Shown here: in pieces, positions 9,074 to 19,057 of the stretch
Layout: every line of letters starts with the position of its first letter
How positions within the stretch are numbered: the stretch's first letter is position 1
Assembly: GCA_030833725.1 (NCBI GenBank)
Contig: JAURGP010000007.1
Location: 1-58,940, forward strand
Length of the DNA: 58,940 nt
Origin: Candidatus Kapaibacterium sp.
Lineage (GTDB): Bacteria; Bacteroidota; Ignavibacteria; Kapaibacteriales; Kapaibacteriaceae
Direction of reading: 5' to 3'
Position numbers and translations under genes: made by a program
Notes under the pieces: model-generated
What the model was told of the DNA's origin: nothing
The model's database searches: none
The model's input: the letters and a program-made list of their open reading frames with translations, nothing else

Positions 9074-12000
9074 GAATCCTTCTGTGTCTGCTGATCGCGA
9101 TTGCCGGGAACGTCATCGCCCAGCCTCGCATCTCCTACCTGACACCCGACGTGGGTACCACACGGTGGGCAACGTATGTCGAGATCATCGGCCCGTACGA
9201 CGTACCCGGTGTGTATGGTTCGGCGCTCTTCTCCATGAACAACCCTGGGGATGCCTTACGCGTGCGGTGCGCGCGACCTGCCGATACAGCTACGATCACG
9301 ATCGGTCCATTGGTGGTGAGCTGGGATGGTCGCATGATCAGCACCATGATCTTTGTGTCGCCCCTTGCCCAACCCAACAGCGATCGGTGGCAGGATCTGC
9401 GCTCGGAGTTCCGTATTCCCATCGTCGTAGAATTCAACGGCAGCGTGTCGCAGCCCGATACCTTCTATGTGGTGCGACCCTTTACGATCGGGGATCTGGC
9501 GAACAACCCAGACCGTGTGTTTGGAGAGGGATCGCTTGGCCGGCGATCACCTCGCGGTGCGATGATCATCGATAGTGCCATCTTGGCGGCCACGGCGGCC
9601 TACACCATCTCCCTTGTTGATCCGGATTCGCGCACGCCGGGAAACCAGGCCTACCTGCCATTTACGCTGATTGCACTGGGCGACATTCGAGGACGCAATG
9701 GTTCGCAGATCCGTGCAGATGCCGACGGCCCCAACGGCGGCCCCGGTGGCGGTGGCGGAGGCGGCGGCTACGCGAATTACAACCTGCTCAGTAACGAACG
9801 CGGCGAGCCCGGAGGCAATGGCTTCACGGGTGGTGGGCCGGGAGGGTACAACAACTCCGGTATCCCCGGAGCCCAGCCGAGTTCGAAGCGTCGACCGGGT
9901 GCGGGATCTGGGGAAACCCTGGCCGAAGCCAACACCAACACCTTCGGAAGCCGAGCGTTGAACGGCCTTCCCGGTGGTGAGTCCACGACGTCCCATGAAA
10001 ATGCTGGCGGTGGTACCGGACATCCGTTTGGTCTGTCGGGTACGGCTTGTGCAGAGCGCACGTCGTGTGATCCCTCCGGCGGGTTTGGAGGGGGCTCCGG
10101 GTCGCGCGAGGCACAGCGTGGCGGGGGCGGTGGTTTTGGTACAGATGGCACGTCGGAGCGCGACCGCCAGAATGGTGGTCGTGCCCACGGGAACAAAGCT
10201 CTCGTACCACTGGCGGGGGGATCAGGTGGAGCATCCGGAAATCCGGATGGATTCAACGAATCAAGCACTGGTGGCGGCGGCGGTGGTGCCATCGCCATCC
10301 ATGGACGGATGCTGGCCAACTTCGACGTGTACGCCCTCGGAGCCGCTGCATCCACGAGCAAGGACATCAACGGCGGCGCCGGTTCCGGCGGTGGTGTGAT
10401 TCTCGGTATGCGCTTCGACAATGCCGCAGCAGGGTTTGTCTCGGCACAAGTGGGATCTCGCACCGGGAGTCAGGTGCTGGAAGGGGGCCGAGGCAGAGCG
10501 CGGTACGATGCGCGCGTTGGTCCTAGTGACACGTATTACCGGGGGCCCCTTACCGACACGCTCACCTACACCCTGTTGGATATGCCGTTGAGTGGTCACG
10601 GCGACGGTTCGATTCTGGACGTCTACGTGAAGCCGGAGCGCGGACCATGGCGCTTGCTCGACTCCATTCAGAGTGATCGGCTTGTGTCGTGGAGGGCCAA
10701 GGTTCGGCTGCCGCGCGGCGACACGCTGTACTACGTGGCTGTGGCTCAGAGATACCCTTCTCCCACACAGACGAACTACACGTACGATCCGCATTTGGTG
10801 TTCTCCCAGTCGGCGTGGAACATCGTGGATCTGTTCGGTCCCTCGATCATCGACGCACCGACGTCGCTGAACATGGGAGTGTACCGATGCCAGAGCGTTG
10901 AGCAGACGGAAACGATCGTGATCCGAAACGACGGTGACTCACCCCTGGAGATCGCTGAGGCAAACTGGGCGGGTGCTCCAGGATTCCGTATCGTGTCGCC
11001 GACGGTCTTTCCCGATTCCGTTCCTGTTGGAGGATCGAAGCAGTACGTGATTGGCTACATGGCCCCTGATGGCACAAGCGGCCCACAGGTAGGCCAGCTC
11101 CTGCTTACCCATGATGATACCACCCAGGCTGGGACCAAGAATCCGTGGCGCGTGGATGTGTCGGTGGACGTGCGCATGGCCGACCTTGAGTATCGCTGGC
11201 GCGGAATCTCCGCCGACACGATCAACCTTGGAACGCTCTGCGTTGGTGCGGCGGTTGCTGATGAGATTACGGTGACCAACATCGGTACTGATGCCACATT
11301 GTTGGTGAGGTACGTCACGACCGATGCCTCGCTGCTGGAAGTGGCCGCCAATCTGCCGTTTACGGTGAATCCGTCACTCAGTAGAAACCTCGGTTTGACG
11401 CTGACAGCCAAGCGTATTGGCCCGGCGGTGGTGGCAACGCTGCTCTATGTGGATCAATGTCCGGAGCCGGATACGATCTGGCTGAGCTACGAAGGCGTGC
11501 AACCATTCTTGCGGCAGGTAGGTGATGGACAGTTTGGTGATGTGTCCATCGGCAGCTCGCGCACGCTCACCATCGAGCTCCGAAACGATGGTACCAGTGA
11601 TGCCGATCTCTCGGCGCCACCGACACTACCAGCCCCTTTCCGCATCGTCTCTGTGGTTCCAGCTCTGCCTTCGATTGTCAAACCTGGTAACTCCGTGTTG
11701 GTGACCGTAGAGTACACACCAACCACGACGGACGAACACACGGCCATTCTGCGATTGGAAACCATTGCCTACCGGCGATCCTGTGCCGACACGACCGTGA
11801 TCCTACTGGCAGGAAGAGGCGTCCGCACCGAAGTGGTCATCGAACCCACCGTGCTGAGTTTCAAGCCAACGGGTTCCTGCGGCAGTGATACACTTTCGGC
11901 AATGGTGCGCAACACCGGCAGTACACCAGTGCGGGTGATCTATCCGGCTTTCATCAATGGCGTAGATGCCGCTGACTTCGCCATCGTGCAACAGCCGGTA

Positions 12001-13809
12001 AGCGATACCACGTTACCAGCTGGCGGTAGTGCTACCTACGAGGTCGCCTTTGCCCCAGTGCCTGGATCAAATGCTCAGCGTACGGGATCGCTTCACGTGC
12101 GCACCGATCAGACTGCCGTGCCAGAGGTGGTGACGCGACTGGCGGGTTCACATGTCCGGCTACAGGTAGATGGGCCAACCGTGATTGATCTGGGACTCCT
12201 GCAGAGTGGCGCGGCGGAACAGCGAACGGTGCCATACACGAATACGTCTGGTGGTCGAATCACCGTGAGCAACCTTCGCTCAACGCGGCCGGCTGAACTG
12301 CAGGCATCACCAACAGCCTTTGTCTTCGACGACGGCGCCATCCAGGATCTCCTGATCGAGGTAACGCCTCTTGTGGAGGGGGCCTACCAGGATACGATCG
12401 TGATGGTTGCCTCGGAACCGTGCCCAGACTCCGTCGCGATTGTGGTGCGCTGGACCGTGGAAGCAGCAGAACTGGGTGTGCAGAACGTACTGGACTTTGG
12501 TACGCTCTCTACGTGCGAATCGGCCCGCGACACGATGACCATTGCCAACACCAGTGCGTTTCCGGTAGAGTTGGTGGATGCCGTCATCACCGGCGCTGAT
12601 GCGGCGTTGTTCACGATCGTCAATCCAGCTGCTGTTACGAATGCGTCGCTGGCCGCCGGGCAAACGGTGGACGTGATCGTCGACTTTACTCCACAGGGCG
12701 GAACTGATGGACTCAAATCTGCTATCCTCACTACCCGTGCTCGTCTGAACACAAAGCTCACCAGCTTCACAACTCGACTGGAAGGAATTCGCCAGACGGC
12801 CTTCCCATCAACGCCGGGCGTCGTCGCATTCGGCAACGTTGACGTGCTTTCTAGCAGTGTCCTCACAACGTCCGTAGTGAATACGAGTACACTTCCCGTG
12901 CGCGTGCGATCGGTTCGGATGCAGCAGACGCCGTCAGTATTCTCGCCCGCAGCAGCTGCCCTCCCGAGAGTGCTGGCACCGGGCGAACGCCTAGACATCA
13001 TCGTCACGTTTACGCCCACGGATGCGCGGTTCTTTGCCGACAGTATCCTCGTAGAAGTAGATCAGCCGTGTTCAGATGTGCGACCGATTCCGGTGTACGG
13101 TACCGGTCGGTTGAATGTCGAGTTCAGCCTGGTGTTGCCGGAGGTGGTGATCGATCCCACCAACGACAACGTCGTCCTACCTGTGCGTGGAAGAATTGCC
13201 ACCGGTACGGCCGAAACGGCACAGACGTCGCTAGATGTGCTGATCACGTATGAGTCGCCGTTGTTCGTAGCCCAGCAGATTGTGCCTGGAACTATCGTTC
13301 GTCACGAAGTCATAGGTGGGCGCACCCAGTTGGAAGTAAACATTCCTGCTACGACCATTTCGAAAACCGATGGCGTGGTCTTCGAGATTCATGGTCAGGG
13401 GACATTAGGGTCGATCGACTCCACGGACCTCACCTTCGAGCGGGCGGTGGCCAGCGCTGAAGGCACAACGCCGAAAGTGCGCACCAGTAACGGCTGGTTG
13501 AAGACCGAACTCTGTGAGGCAGGCGGCGATCGTCTGATCACGCGCGCTGGATCGCTGGCCATCGTAGCATCGCCAACGCCCGCGTCGGACGACCTCATCC
13601 TTACCGTAAGCCTGTACGAGAAAGGACTGCACGATGTGCAGATGATCGATGCCACTGGAACGGTGGTCGATCGGTGGTCGTGGATGAATGACGGCCCGAC
13701 AACAAGTACATTCACCATTCCTGTGCAGAATCTTGGCTCTGGTACCTACCGGGTGATTCTTCGCACACCAACACGCCAGCGCAGTGTTCCTGCTGTGGTG
13801 ATTCACTAA
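9070..13809 (+). CDS. Giant secreted protein with Gly-rich region, choice-of-anchor/ASH repeats and a sorting-like C-terminus
   Basis: A 1579-residue exported protein. A signal peptide covers about residues 1-18 (LLIAIAGNVIAQ). Residues ~205-445 are extremely glycine-rich (runs such as PGGGGGGGGYANY). From about residue 589 to 1450 there are repeated ~100-residue beta-sandwich modules of the choice-of-anchor D / ASPM-SPD2-Hydin type, recognisable by recurring DFG/NxG, LxxGQ and VxFTPxxxG patterns such as GQTVDVIVDFTP. The last ~85 residues (SPTPASDDLILTVSL ... GTYRVILRT) look like a type A sorting domain of the type IX secretion system. Probable role: surface or extracellular adhesive/structural protein. 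The ATG overlaps the stop of the Rid gene. Function beyond domain likeness is unknown. Confidence 0.82.
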   Translation: MRILLCLLIAIAGNVIAQPRISYLTPDVGTTRWATYVEIIGPYDVPGVYGSALFSMNNPGDALRVRCARPADTATITIGPLVVSWDGRMISTMIFVSPLAQPNSDRWQDLRSEFRIPIVVEFNGSVSQPDTFYVVRPFTIGDLANNPDRVFGEGSLGRRSPRGAMIIDSAILAATAAYTISLVDPDSRTPGNQAYLPFTLIALGDIRGRNGSQIRADADGPNGGPGGGGGGGGYANYNLLSNERGEPGGNGFTGGGPGGYNNSGIPGAQPSSKRRPGAGSGETLAEANTNTFGSRALNGLPGGESTTSHENAGGGTGHPFGLSGTACAERTSCDPSGGFGGGSGSREAQRGGGGGFGTDGTSERDRQNGGRAHGNKALVPLAGGSGGASGNPDGFNESSTGGGGGGAIAIHGRMLANFDVYALGAAASTSKDINGGAGSGGGVILGMRFDNAAAGFVSAQVGSRTGSQVLEGGRGRARYDARVGPSDTYYRGPLTDTLTYTLLDMPLSGHGDGSILDVYVKPERGPWRLLDSIQSDRLVSWRAKVRLPRGDTLYYVAVAQRYPSPTQTNYTYDPHLVFSQSAWNIVDLFGPSIIDAPTSLNMGVYRCQSVEQTETIVIRNDGDSPLEIAEANWAGAPGFRIVSPTVFPDSVPVGGSKQYVIGYMAPDGTSGPQVGQLLLTHDDTTQAGTKNPWRVDVSVDVRMADLEYRWRGISADTINLGTLCVGAAVADEITVTNIGTDATLLVRYVTTDASLLEVAANLPFTVNPSLSRNLGLTLTAKRIGPAVVATLLYVDQCPEPDTIWLSYEGVQPFLRQVGDGQFGDVSIGSSRTLTIELRNDGTSDADLSAPPTLPAPFRIVSVVPALPSIVKPGNSVLVTVEYTPTTTDEHTAILRLETIAYRRSCADTTVILLAGRGVRTEVVIEPTVLSFKPTGSCGSDTLSAMVRNTGSTPVRVIYPAFINGVDAADFAIVQQPVSDTTLPAGGSATYEVAFAPVPGSNAQRTGSLHVRTDQTAVPEVVTRLAGSHVRLQVDGPTVIDLGLLQSGAAEQRTVPYTNTSGGRITVSNLRSTRPAELQASPTAFVFDDGAIQDLLIEVTPLVEGAYQDTIVMVASEPCPDSVAIVVRWTVEAAELGVQNVLDFGTLSTCESARDTMTIANTSAFPVELVDAVITGADAALFTIVNPAAVTNASLAAGQTVDVIVDFTPQGGTDGLKSAILTTRARLNTKLTSFTTRLEGIRQTAFPSTPGVVAFGNVDVLSSSVLTTSVVNTSTLPVRVRSVRMQQTPSVFSPAAAALPRVLAPGERLDIIVTFTPTDARFFADSILVEVDQPCSDVRPIPVYGTGRLNVEFSLVLPEVVIDPTNDNVVLPVRGRIATGTAETAQTSLDVLITYESPLFVAQQIVPGTIVRHEVIGGRTQLEVNIPATTISKTDGVVFEIHGQGTLGSIDSTDLTFERAVASAEGTTPKVRTSNGWLKTELCEAGGDRLITRAGSLAIVASPTPASDDLILTVSLYEKGLHDVQMIDATGTVVDRWSWMNDGPTTSTFTIPVQNLGSGTYRVILRTPTRQRSVPAVVIH

Positions 13810-13817
13810 GCCGAGTC

Positions 13818-13856
13818 TTTCGACGATCCATTTCGACGACCCATTTCGACGATCTA
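13818..13856. repeat. 13-base tandem repeat x3 ending on a start codon
   Basis: Three consecutive units of the form TTTCGACGAYCYA occupy 13818-13856. The last base of the third unit is the A of the ATG of the OmpA-family gene. They fill almost the whole gap after the giant protein gene, so copy-number change would alter the leader just before the start. Confidence 0.85.
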
Positions 13857-16033
13857 TGATGCTAATACGTACTGTTCTTGTCTTTGCGATCCTTGTTGGG
13901 CTTGGCTTCTCGTCCGCCACAGCGCAGCAGTCCTCGATCATTGATGCCGAGTCGGGCAGGACAGAGTACCTGCGCTGGTTCGTAGGGGGCTATGGTGGCC
14001 TGGGGGCCAATCTGCACTCAGCACAGTTCGGGGCGTTGCCAGGCTATGCGTCGTGTTGCGACGAGTTTGGTTCGCAGCTTATGCTGGCACCCAACGCAGG
14101 ATTGATCATCGAGTTTCCACTGGCAACGGATTTGCGTCTTCAACTCCGCGCGGGCTATACGGCGCAGGGTGGTATGCTTCAACGCAGTGAGGTCATCGGG
14201 AACGAACCGGTCCTCAGCGACGGCCCGATCCCTACCACCGAGCGCCGTGACGTGACGGTGGATCATACGTTGGAAGCCGGTCTGAGTATGGTCACGCTAG
14301 AGCCTACCGTGGACTACAATCTTACCAGTGGTCTGTGGGTATCCGGTGGCGTCCGAGCGGGATACCTGCTCGATACGGACTTTTCCCAGTCGGAGAAACT
14401 GATCTCACCGGACGGATATACCTTCACCAACGGCAGCGCTCTGCGCAACGAGATTGCGGCAGGGATTCCTGATCCTGTGTCGGTGCAGTTGGCTGCCACT
14501 GCCGGTGTGCGGTACGAACTTCCATTGTCGGCACGGGCAACGCTGTCGCCCGAGGCACGCTACTATCTGCCCCTTACGGCCATCAGCTCGGCCGACTGGC
14601 GCGTACAGAGCATCTACGTTGGTGCTTCCGTGCGCGTGGGCATCTACACGCCCAATGAACGTCGCATTTTGCGAGACACCGTCATCGAGCGCGATACGAT
14701 CCTAGTGTACAAGATCGGACTTGTTGCTGACTCCCTCTACCTGAGTGAGTCGTCGTCGTCCGAAGCAACCACGGACGAAGGCGATGTGCGTACGGTATCC
14801 ACCACGATCACCGAGCTATGGGTACGCGCCCGACCCAAGCCATTTTCGCCAAGTCTCGCCGTGGACTTCCGTACCAGACTTTCCGGAAACGATCAGCCCC
14901 TTACCACCATTCGCATTCAGGAACTGGATGTGGTGGAGAGTTATCCGCTCTTGCCACAGATCTTCTTCGATTCGGCAGCCACGGATATTGCCACGACGGG
15001 GCAGTGGGTTCTTACACAGGAAGAAGCAAAGAAGTTCATTGCCAATGACCTTCAGCGTGATCAGCTACAGGTGTATTCTCAACTGCTGAACGTGATTGGA
15101 TCACGCATGCAACGCGACCCCGAGGCCGTTTTGACCATTTTGGGTACCACCGATAACGTTGGTGCAGAGAAGGACAACCTGGGCATGGCCGAGGCTCGTG
15201 CTGCCAGCGTGCGCACGTACCTGCGCGACGTTTGGGGGATTCCGGAACAACGCCTCGTTGTGCGAAAGCGACTCGTGCCTGTCAATCATGCGAACCTAGA
15301 GTCGGCAGAGGGTCGGGCGGAGAACCGTCGGGTGGAATTGTCGTCGTCGTCACTGACCACGTTCGAGCCCGTAGAGTTTCGCGAGCGCGACGTGATCGTG
15401 ACGCCAGCCACAGCATCGCTAGTACCCACGGTCACAAACGGTGAAGGGATTACGGCGTGGTCGGCGGAGATCGAACAAGGAGGACGTATCCTGGCGTCGG
15501 CTTCGGGTAGGGGAGTCCCGACGGAGCCCCTGGCCTGGGAATCTGGCCAGCAGGAAACAGCTCCGCGAACGGACAAGCCTGTCGTTGGTCTCCTGACCGT
15601 CGAAAACGTGCTCGGACAATCGGTGACGGTAGCCGACACGGCTACCATCGACTTCGTGTCCATGCAGTTGATGAAGTCGATGCAGGAGGGTGGCAAACGC
15701 ATGGAGCGGTACTCGTTGATCGTATTCGACTACAACTCGGCGGAATTGAACCCCGCCAATCGCAAGGTAATGGACCAAGTGCGGTCACGTATTGAGCCAA
15801 CGTCGAAGGTAACGATCCTTGGCTTTGCCGACCGGTCCGGTAATCCTGAATCTAACCGCAACTTGGCGCGTCGCCGGTGCATGGAAGCACAGAAAGCGCT
15901 GGGACTGTCCGATGATCGCGTGACGATTGTGCCGATAGGTTCCGATCGATTGATCTACGATAACGACACACCAATCGGCCGCTCGTACTCTCGAACGGTG
16001 CAGATCGAAGTGGAGACTCCAGTACGCGAATGA
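13856..16033 (+). CDS. Outer-membrane barrel protein with two OmpA-like domains
   Basis: A 725-residue envelope protein. A signal peptide ends near SATAQQ (about residue 24). An N-terminal region (~40-270) has barrel-like strands. Then come two peptidoglycan-binding OmpA-like domains: the first around 368-497 (IFFDSAATDI ... GRAENRRVEL), the second around 620-722 (IVFDYNSAEL ... SRTVQIEV). It should link the outer membrane to peptidoglycan. A paralogue with the same layout is at 35751-37688. ATG 13856 is followed directly by a second ATG at 13859; either could be used. Its stop overlaps the next gene's start (ATGA). The OmpA domains are clear; the barrel is by inference. Confidence 0.85.
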   Translation: MMLIRTVLVFAILVGLGFSSATAQQSSIIDAESGRTEYLRWFVGGYGGLGANLHSAQFGALPGYASCCDEFGSQLMLAPNAGLIIEFPLATDLRLQLRAGYTAQGGMLQRSEVIGNEPVLSDGPIPTTERRDVTVDHTLEAGLSMVTLEPTVDYNLTSGLWVSGGVRAGYLLDTDFSQSEKLISPDGYTFTNGSALRNEIAAGIPDPVSVQLAATAGVRYELPLSARATLSPEARYYLPLTAISSADWRVQSIYVGASVRVGIYTPNERRILRDTVIERDTILVYKIGLVADSLYLSESSSSEATTDEGDVRTVSTTITELWVRARPKPFSPSLAVDFRTRLSGNDQPLTTIRIQELDVVESYPLLPQIFFDSAATDIATTGQWVLTQEEAKKFIANDLQRDQLQVYSQLLNVIGSRMQRDPEAVLTILGTTDNVGAEKDNLGMAEARAASVRTYLRDVWGIPEQRLVVRKRLVPVNHANLESAEGRAENRRVELSSSSLTTFEPVEFRERDVIVTPATASLVPTVTNGEGITAWSAEIEQGGRILASASGRGVPTEPLAWESGQQETAPRTDKPVVGLLTVENVLGQSVTVADTATIDFVSMQLMKSMQEGGKRMERYSLIVFDYNSAELNPANRKVMDQVRSRIEPTSKVTILGFADRSGNPESNRNLARRRCMEAQKALGLSDDRVTIVPIGSDRLIYDNDTPIGRSYSRTVQIEVETPVRE

Positions 16034-17775
16034 TGGCGCTCCTACGATGGGTCGTTGCTCTGTTCATGATTGCGGCGATTGCGTCATGTACGGATCCGGG
16101 CATGCCCGAGGGCACATTCCGACCTGCAGCGGGTGGTAAGTTCTACGGTGGCATCTATCGCATCAATGAGACCGGTGAGCTCAGCTCGATGGATCCGGTT
16201 CGGATCAACGACGTCACGTCTGGCCACATCGCCGCGAACATCTACGACAACCTTGTCACGTTTGATCACAACCTGAATCTCCGCCCGGAGCTGGCAGACA
16301 GCTTCACGATCACTGGCAGCGGAATGCAGTACACGTACCATCTCCGCACCGATGTGTGGTTTCACGATGATCCGTGTTTCCCCGGTGGACAAGGGCGCAA
16401 ACTCGTCGCCTCCGACGTGGTGTACTCGCTCACGCGCATCTGTGATGCCCGCACCGGCTCGAAGAATGCCGGTTACTTTCTGGACAAGGTGCAGGGGGCT
16501 CGCGAGTACTATGAGGCAACTGCTGCAGTTGTATCCGATGGAGTTCCGGCGCTCACAGGAGTGCGCGGATTCTTGGCTGTCAACGATTCGACGGTTCGTA
16601 TCTCGTTGACTCAACCCTTCGCCCCCTTCGAGAATTATCCAGCACTTTCATCGATGGGGATTCATCCTCGTGAAGCGGTGGACTACTACGGCAGCGCTTT
16701 TGCGCAGCATCCTGTGGGTACCGGCCCCTTCCGATTCGTCCGTTGGCTGCCAGATCGCGAGGTGGTGCTGCAGCGTAATCCGAGGTACTGGCGCTCTGAT
16801 GAGCACGGCAATCAGCTTCCACTCCTAGAAGGTGTGCGCTTCAGCTTCATCAAGGATGACAAGCTTCAGTTGCTGGAGTTCAAGGCGGGCAACCTTGAGG
16901 AATCGTATCGCATTCCCAATGAGTTCTTCGGCGACATTGTGAACAACCAGAAGCAACCCGTGGGCGACTATGCGCGCTTTGTGTTGCTGCACGTGCCGGC
17001 ACTCAGCACGCAGTACTACGGCTTTCTGAATACCGACTCCGTGTTCAGAGACGCACGGGTTCGGCAGGCCTTCAACTTGGCTGTTGACCGACGCCGGATC
17101 ATGCGGTACGTCTTACGAGGACAGGCGGCTGGACCTGCCGAACACGGCATCGTACCGTCCAGCATGCCGGGATATGCCCACGACTCCGTGCACGGCTATC
17201 GGTTTGAACCCGATCGTGCTCGGCAACTCCTTTCGGATGCAGGGTTCCCCGGTGGTGTGGGATTCCCTGCGGTAACCCTCCAGCTGAACGCTGGTGGTGG
17301 GCGCAACATGCAGATCGCCGAGGCAATCCAGGGGATGCTCAAGGAGCACCTCAACGTGAACGTTCGACTGCTGCAAGTGGAGTTCGCCCAGCATCTGGAG
17401 CGCATCGATGCCGGCAAGGCTCCGTTCTATCGGCTCGGGTGGGTGGCGGACTACCCTGATCCGGAGACGTTCCTCCAATTGTGGTACGGCAAACTGGTTC
17501 CTCCAAATGGGGCAATGAGTCCGATCAACTCTGTGCGTTACGTCAACCCGGCCTTTGATGCCGTCTTCGAGCAAGCCATCACAACTACGGACCGGGCCCA
17601 ACGTATGCAGCTCTACCGGCAAGCCGAACAGATCGCCTTGGATGACGCACCGATGCTACTCATTCTTCATGATGAGGACTACCGGTTCCTTCAGCCGTAT
17701 GTGCGCGACTATCCGCACAACGCCATGGACCGACTTCAACTTCACGGTGTCTGGTTCGATCGATCGTCGGAGTGA
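16030..17775 (+). CDS. ABC transporter substrate-binding lipoprotein, family 5 (OppA/DppA-like)
   Basis: A 581-residue exported lipoprotein with lipobox IASC (Cys20). It contains the SBP_bac_5 fold: early ELSSMDPVRIND and IYDNLVTFD, then LAVDRRRIMRY and a C-terminal GWVADYPDPETFL segment typical of oligopeptide-binding proteins. It would capture peptides or similar ligands for an ABC importer, but no permease or ATPase partner is nearby. It is coupled to the upstream OmpA-domain gene by an ATGA overlap. Its last ~11 codons overlap the 3' end of the convergent DNA polymerase gene, within a 12-base tandem repeat. Whether it serves uptake or sensing cannot be told. Confidence 0.88.
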   Translation: MMALLRWVVALFMIAAIASCTDPGMPEGTFRPAAGGKFYGGIYRINETGELSSMDPVRINDVTSGHIAANIYDNLVTFDHNLNLRPELADSFTITGSGMQYTYHLRTDVWFHDDPCFPGGQGRKLVASDVVYSLTRICDARTGSKNAGYFLDKVQGAREYYEATAAVVSDGVPALTGVRGFLAVNDSTVRISLTQPFAPFENYPALSSMGIHPREAVDYYGSAFAQHPVGTGPFRFVRWLPDREVVLQRNPRYWRSDEHGNQLPLLEGVRFSFIKDDKLQLLEFKAGNLEESYRIPNEFFGDIVNNQKQPVGDYARFVLLHVPALSTQYYGFLNTDSVFRDARVRQAFNLAVDRRRIMRYVLRGQAAGPAEHGIVPSSMPGYAHDSVHGYRFEPDRARQLLSDAGFPGGVGFPAVTLQLNAGGGRNMQIAEAIQGMLKEHLNVNVRLLQVEFAQHLERIDAGKAPFYRLGWVADYPDPETFLQLWYGKLVPPNGAMSPINSVRYVNPAFDAVFEQAITTTDRAQRMQLYRQAEQIALDDAPMLLILHDEDYRFLQPYVRDYPHNAMDRLQLHGVWFDRSSE

Positions 17776-19007
17776 TCGTCGGAGTGATCGTCAGAATCTG
17801 TCTCCAGATCCGGGATGTGATGAAACGCAATACGCATCGGAGCTGAGTGCTTTGCATTCCACGACGTTCCCATGTAGATGGTGTTCTTCCCGTACTTCGT
17901 GTTCAATTGATCGAGAGTGTCGTTCAGGCGCTCCCTCGCCGGACCGGTGTGATCGAAGAGTGGTAGGGGAGTGGCGTCACCATCAACGATCTTGGTAAAC
18001 GCTACCGTAACCTTAAAGGGCTCGCCCTGACTCCACGGACAGGTCTCGAGCACCGATGTGAGAATCTGCGTGAGTTGGATCGTGTCGGCTGTGGGTGTGA
18101 TGTCGAGGTCGGACTTCCATTTCTCTCCACTGCGGAAACGCACACTCACGTACAGGTTGCTCGTGTGCATGCCGTAGGATCGCAAGCGCATGGCCGCCTT
18201 CTGAAGTAATCGGTGTAGAACACCGGAAGCCCCCTCCCGACTCCGCAGTCCGGGCTCCATAACGTGTTGATGAGAGATACTGGATTTCTGCGTTTCGAGA
18301 TGTGGAACGTGTTCGCCTCGCAAGCGGCGATACATCCGTTCGCCCTCGACACTGCCCCAGGCGCGGTGCAGCTCCGGTGCAGATGCCGTGCAGAGCTGCT
18401 CGACGGTGTAGATGCCGTTACGGTACAGCCGCTCGCCCATGCGTTTGCCAACGCCCACCAGATCACGCAGCTTCAACGGATACAGCACATAGGGCAGATC
18501 CGTCTGCTCAATCACCACCAAGCCATCCGGCTTTTGCATGTCGGAAGCCGTCTTGGCGAGGTAGTCGTTTGGGGCAATGCCAATGCTACAGCGTAGAGTG
18601 GATCCCACCTGTTCGGCCAGAGTTCGTTTCACGGCGTGTGCGAGTTCCACGGCACGATCTCGGTGACAGTCGCGCCCGGTGAGGGAACAGGCCATTTCAT
18701 CGATGGACATCACCCGCTCGACGTGGACAACGGTTTCTACAGCAGCGACGATTCGATGGTGGTAGTCGACGTACACACTGTGCCGTGCGGGAACGATGGC
18801 AATCGTCGGACACAGACGCTTGGCTTCGGCAACCATGGTGCCCGTAGAGATGCCCAGTGCCTTGGCCTCGTAGCTGGCAGCAATGGCTGACGTGGTGTCG
18901 GCCGCCACCGGCACGACAATCACCGGTCTCCCACGCAGCTCCGGACGCAACTCCTGCTCGACGGAGGCAAAGTAGGAGTTCAGATCGATGAAGAGGGAGC
19001 GTAGCAT
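17742..19007 (-). CDS. Y-family DNA polymerase (DinB/UmuC type)
   Basis: A 421-residue translesion DNA polymerase. The catalytic acidic residues are visible in LFIDLNSYFASVEQ (Asp8) and in MSIDEMA (Asp/Glu near 102-103). The little-finger domain follows, with a PLPLFD segment near the C-terminus that looks like the usual sliding-clamp-binding motif and a family-typical RIAFHHIPDLE. The protein then ends in an unusual acidic tail SDDHSDDHSDD encoded by 12-base tandem repeats that overlap the 3' end of the convergent OppA-like gene by 34 bases. It is transcribed alone; no SOS box was recognised. DinB versus UmuC cannot be settled by eye, so no symbol is given. Confidence 0.88.
   Translation of the reverse strand: MLRSLFIDLNSYFASVEQELRPELRGRPVIVVPVAADTTSAIAASYEAKALGISTGTMVAEAKRLCPTIAIVPARHSVYVDYHHRIVAAVETVVHVERVMSIDEMACSLTGRDCHRDRAVELAHAVKRTLAEQVGSTLRCSIGIAPNDYLAKTASDMQKPDGLVVIEQTDLPYVLYPLKLRDLVGVGKRMGERLYRNGIYTVEQLCTASAPELHRAWGSVEGERMYRRLRGEHVPHLETQKSSISHQHVMEPGLRSREGASGVLHRLLQKAAMRLRSYGMHTSNLYVSVRFRSGEKWKSDLDITPTADTIQLTQILTSVLETCPWSQGEPFKVTVAFTKIVDGDATPLPLFDHTGPARERLNDTLDQLNTKYGKNTIYMGTSWNAKHSAPMRIAFHHIPDLETDSDDHSDDHSDDRSNQTP
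17762..17797. repeat. 12-base tandem repeat x3 shared by the ends of two convergent genes
   Basis: Two perfect GATCGTCGGAGT units and a third with two mismatches span 17762-17797. On the minus strand they encode the Ser-Asp-Asp-His tail of the DNA polymerase. On the plus strand the first unit boundary creates the TGA stop of the OppA-like gene (17773-17775). Confidence 0.85.
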
Positions 19008-19057
19008 CGATGGCGAAGATCGCTAAGATCCCGAAAATCCGTAATGTTGTATCTGGA

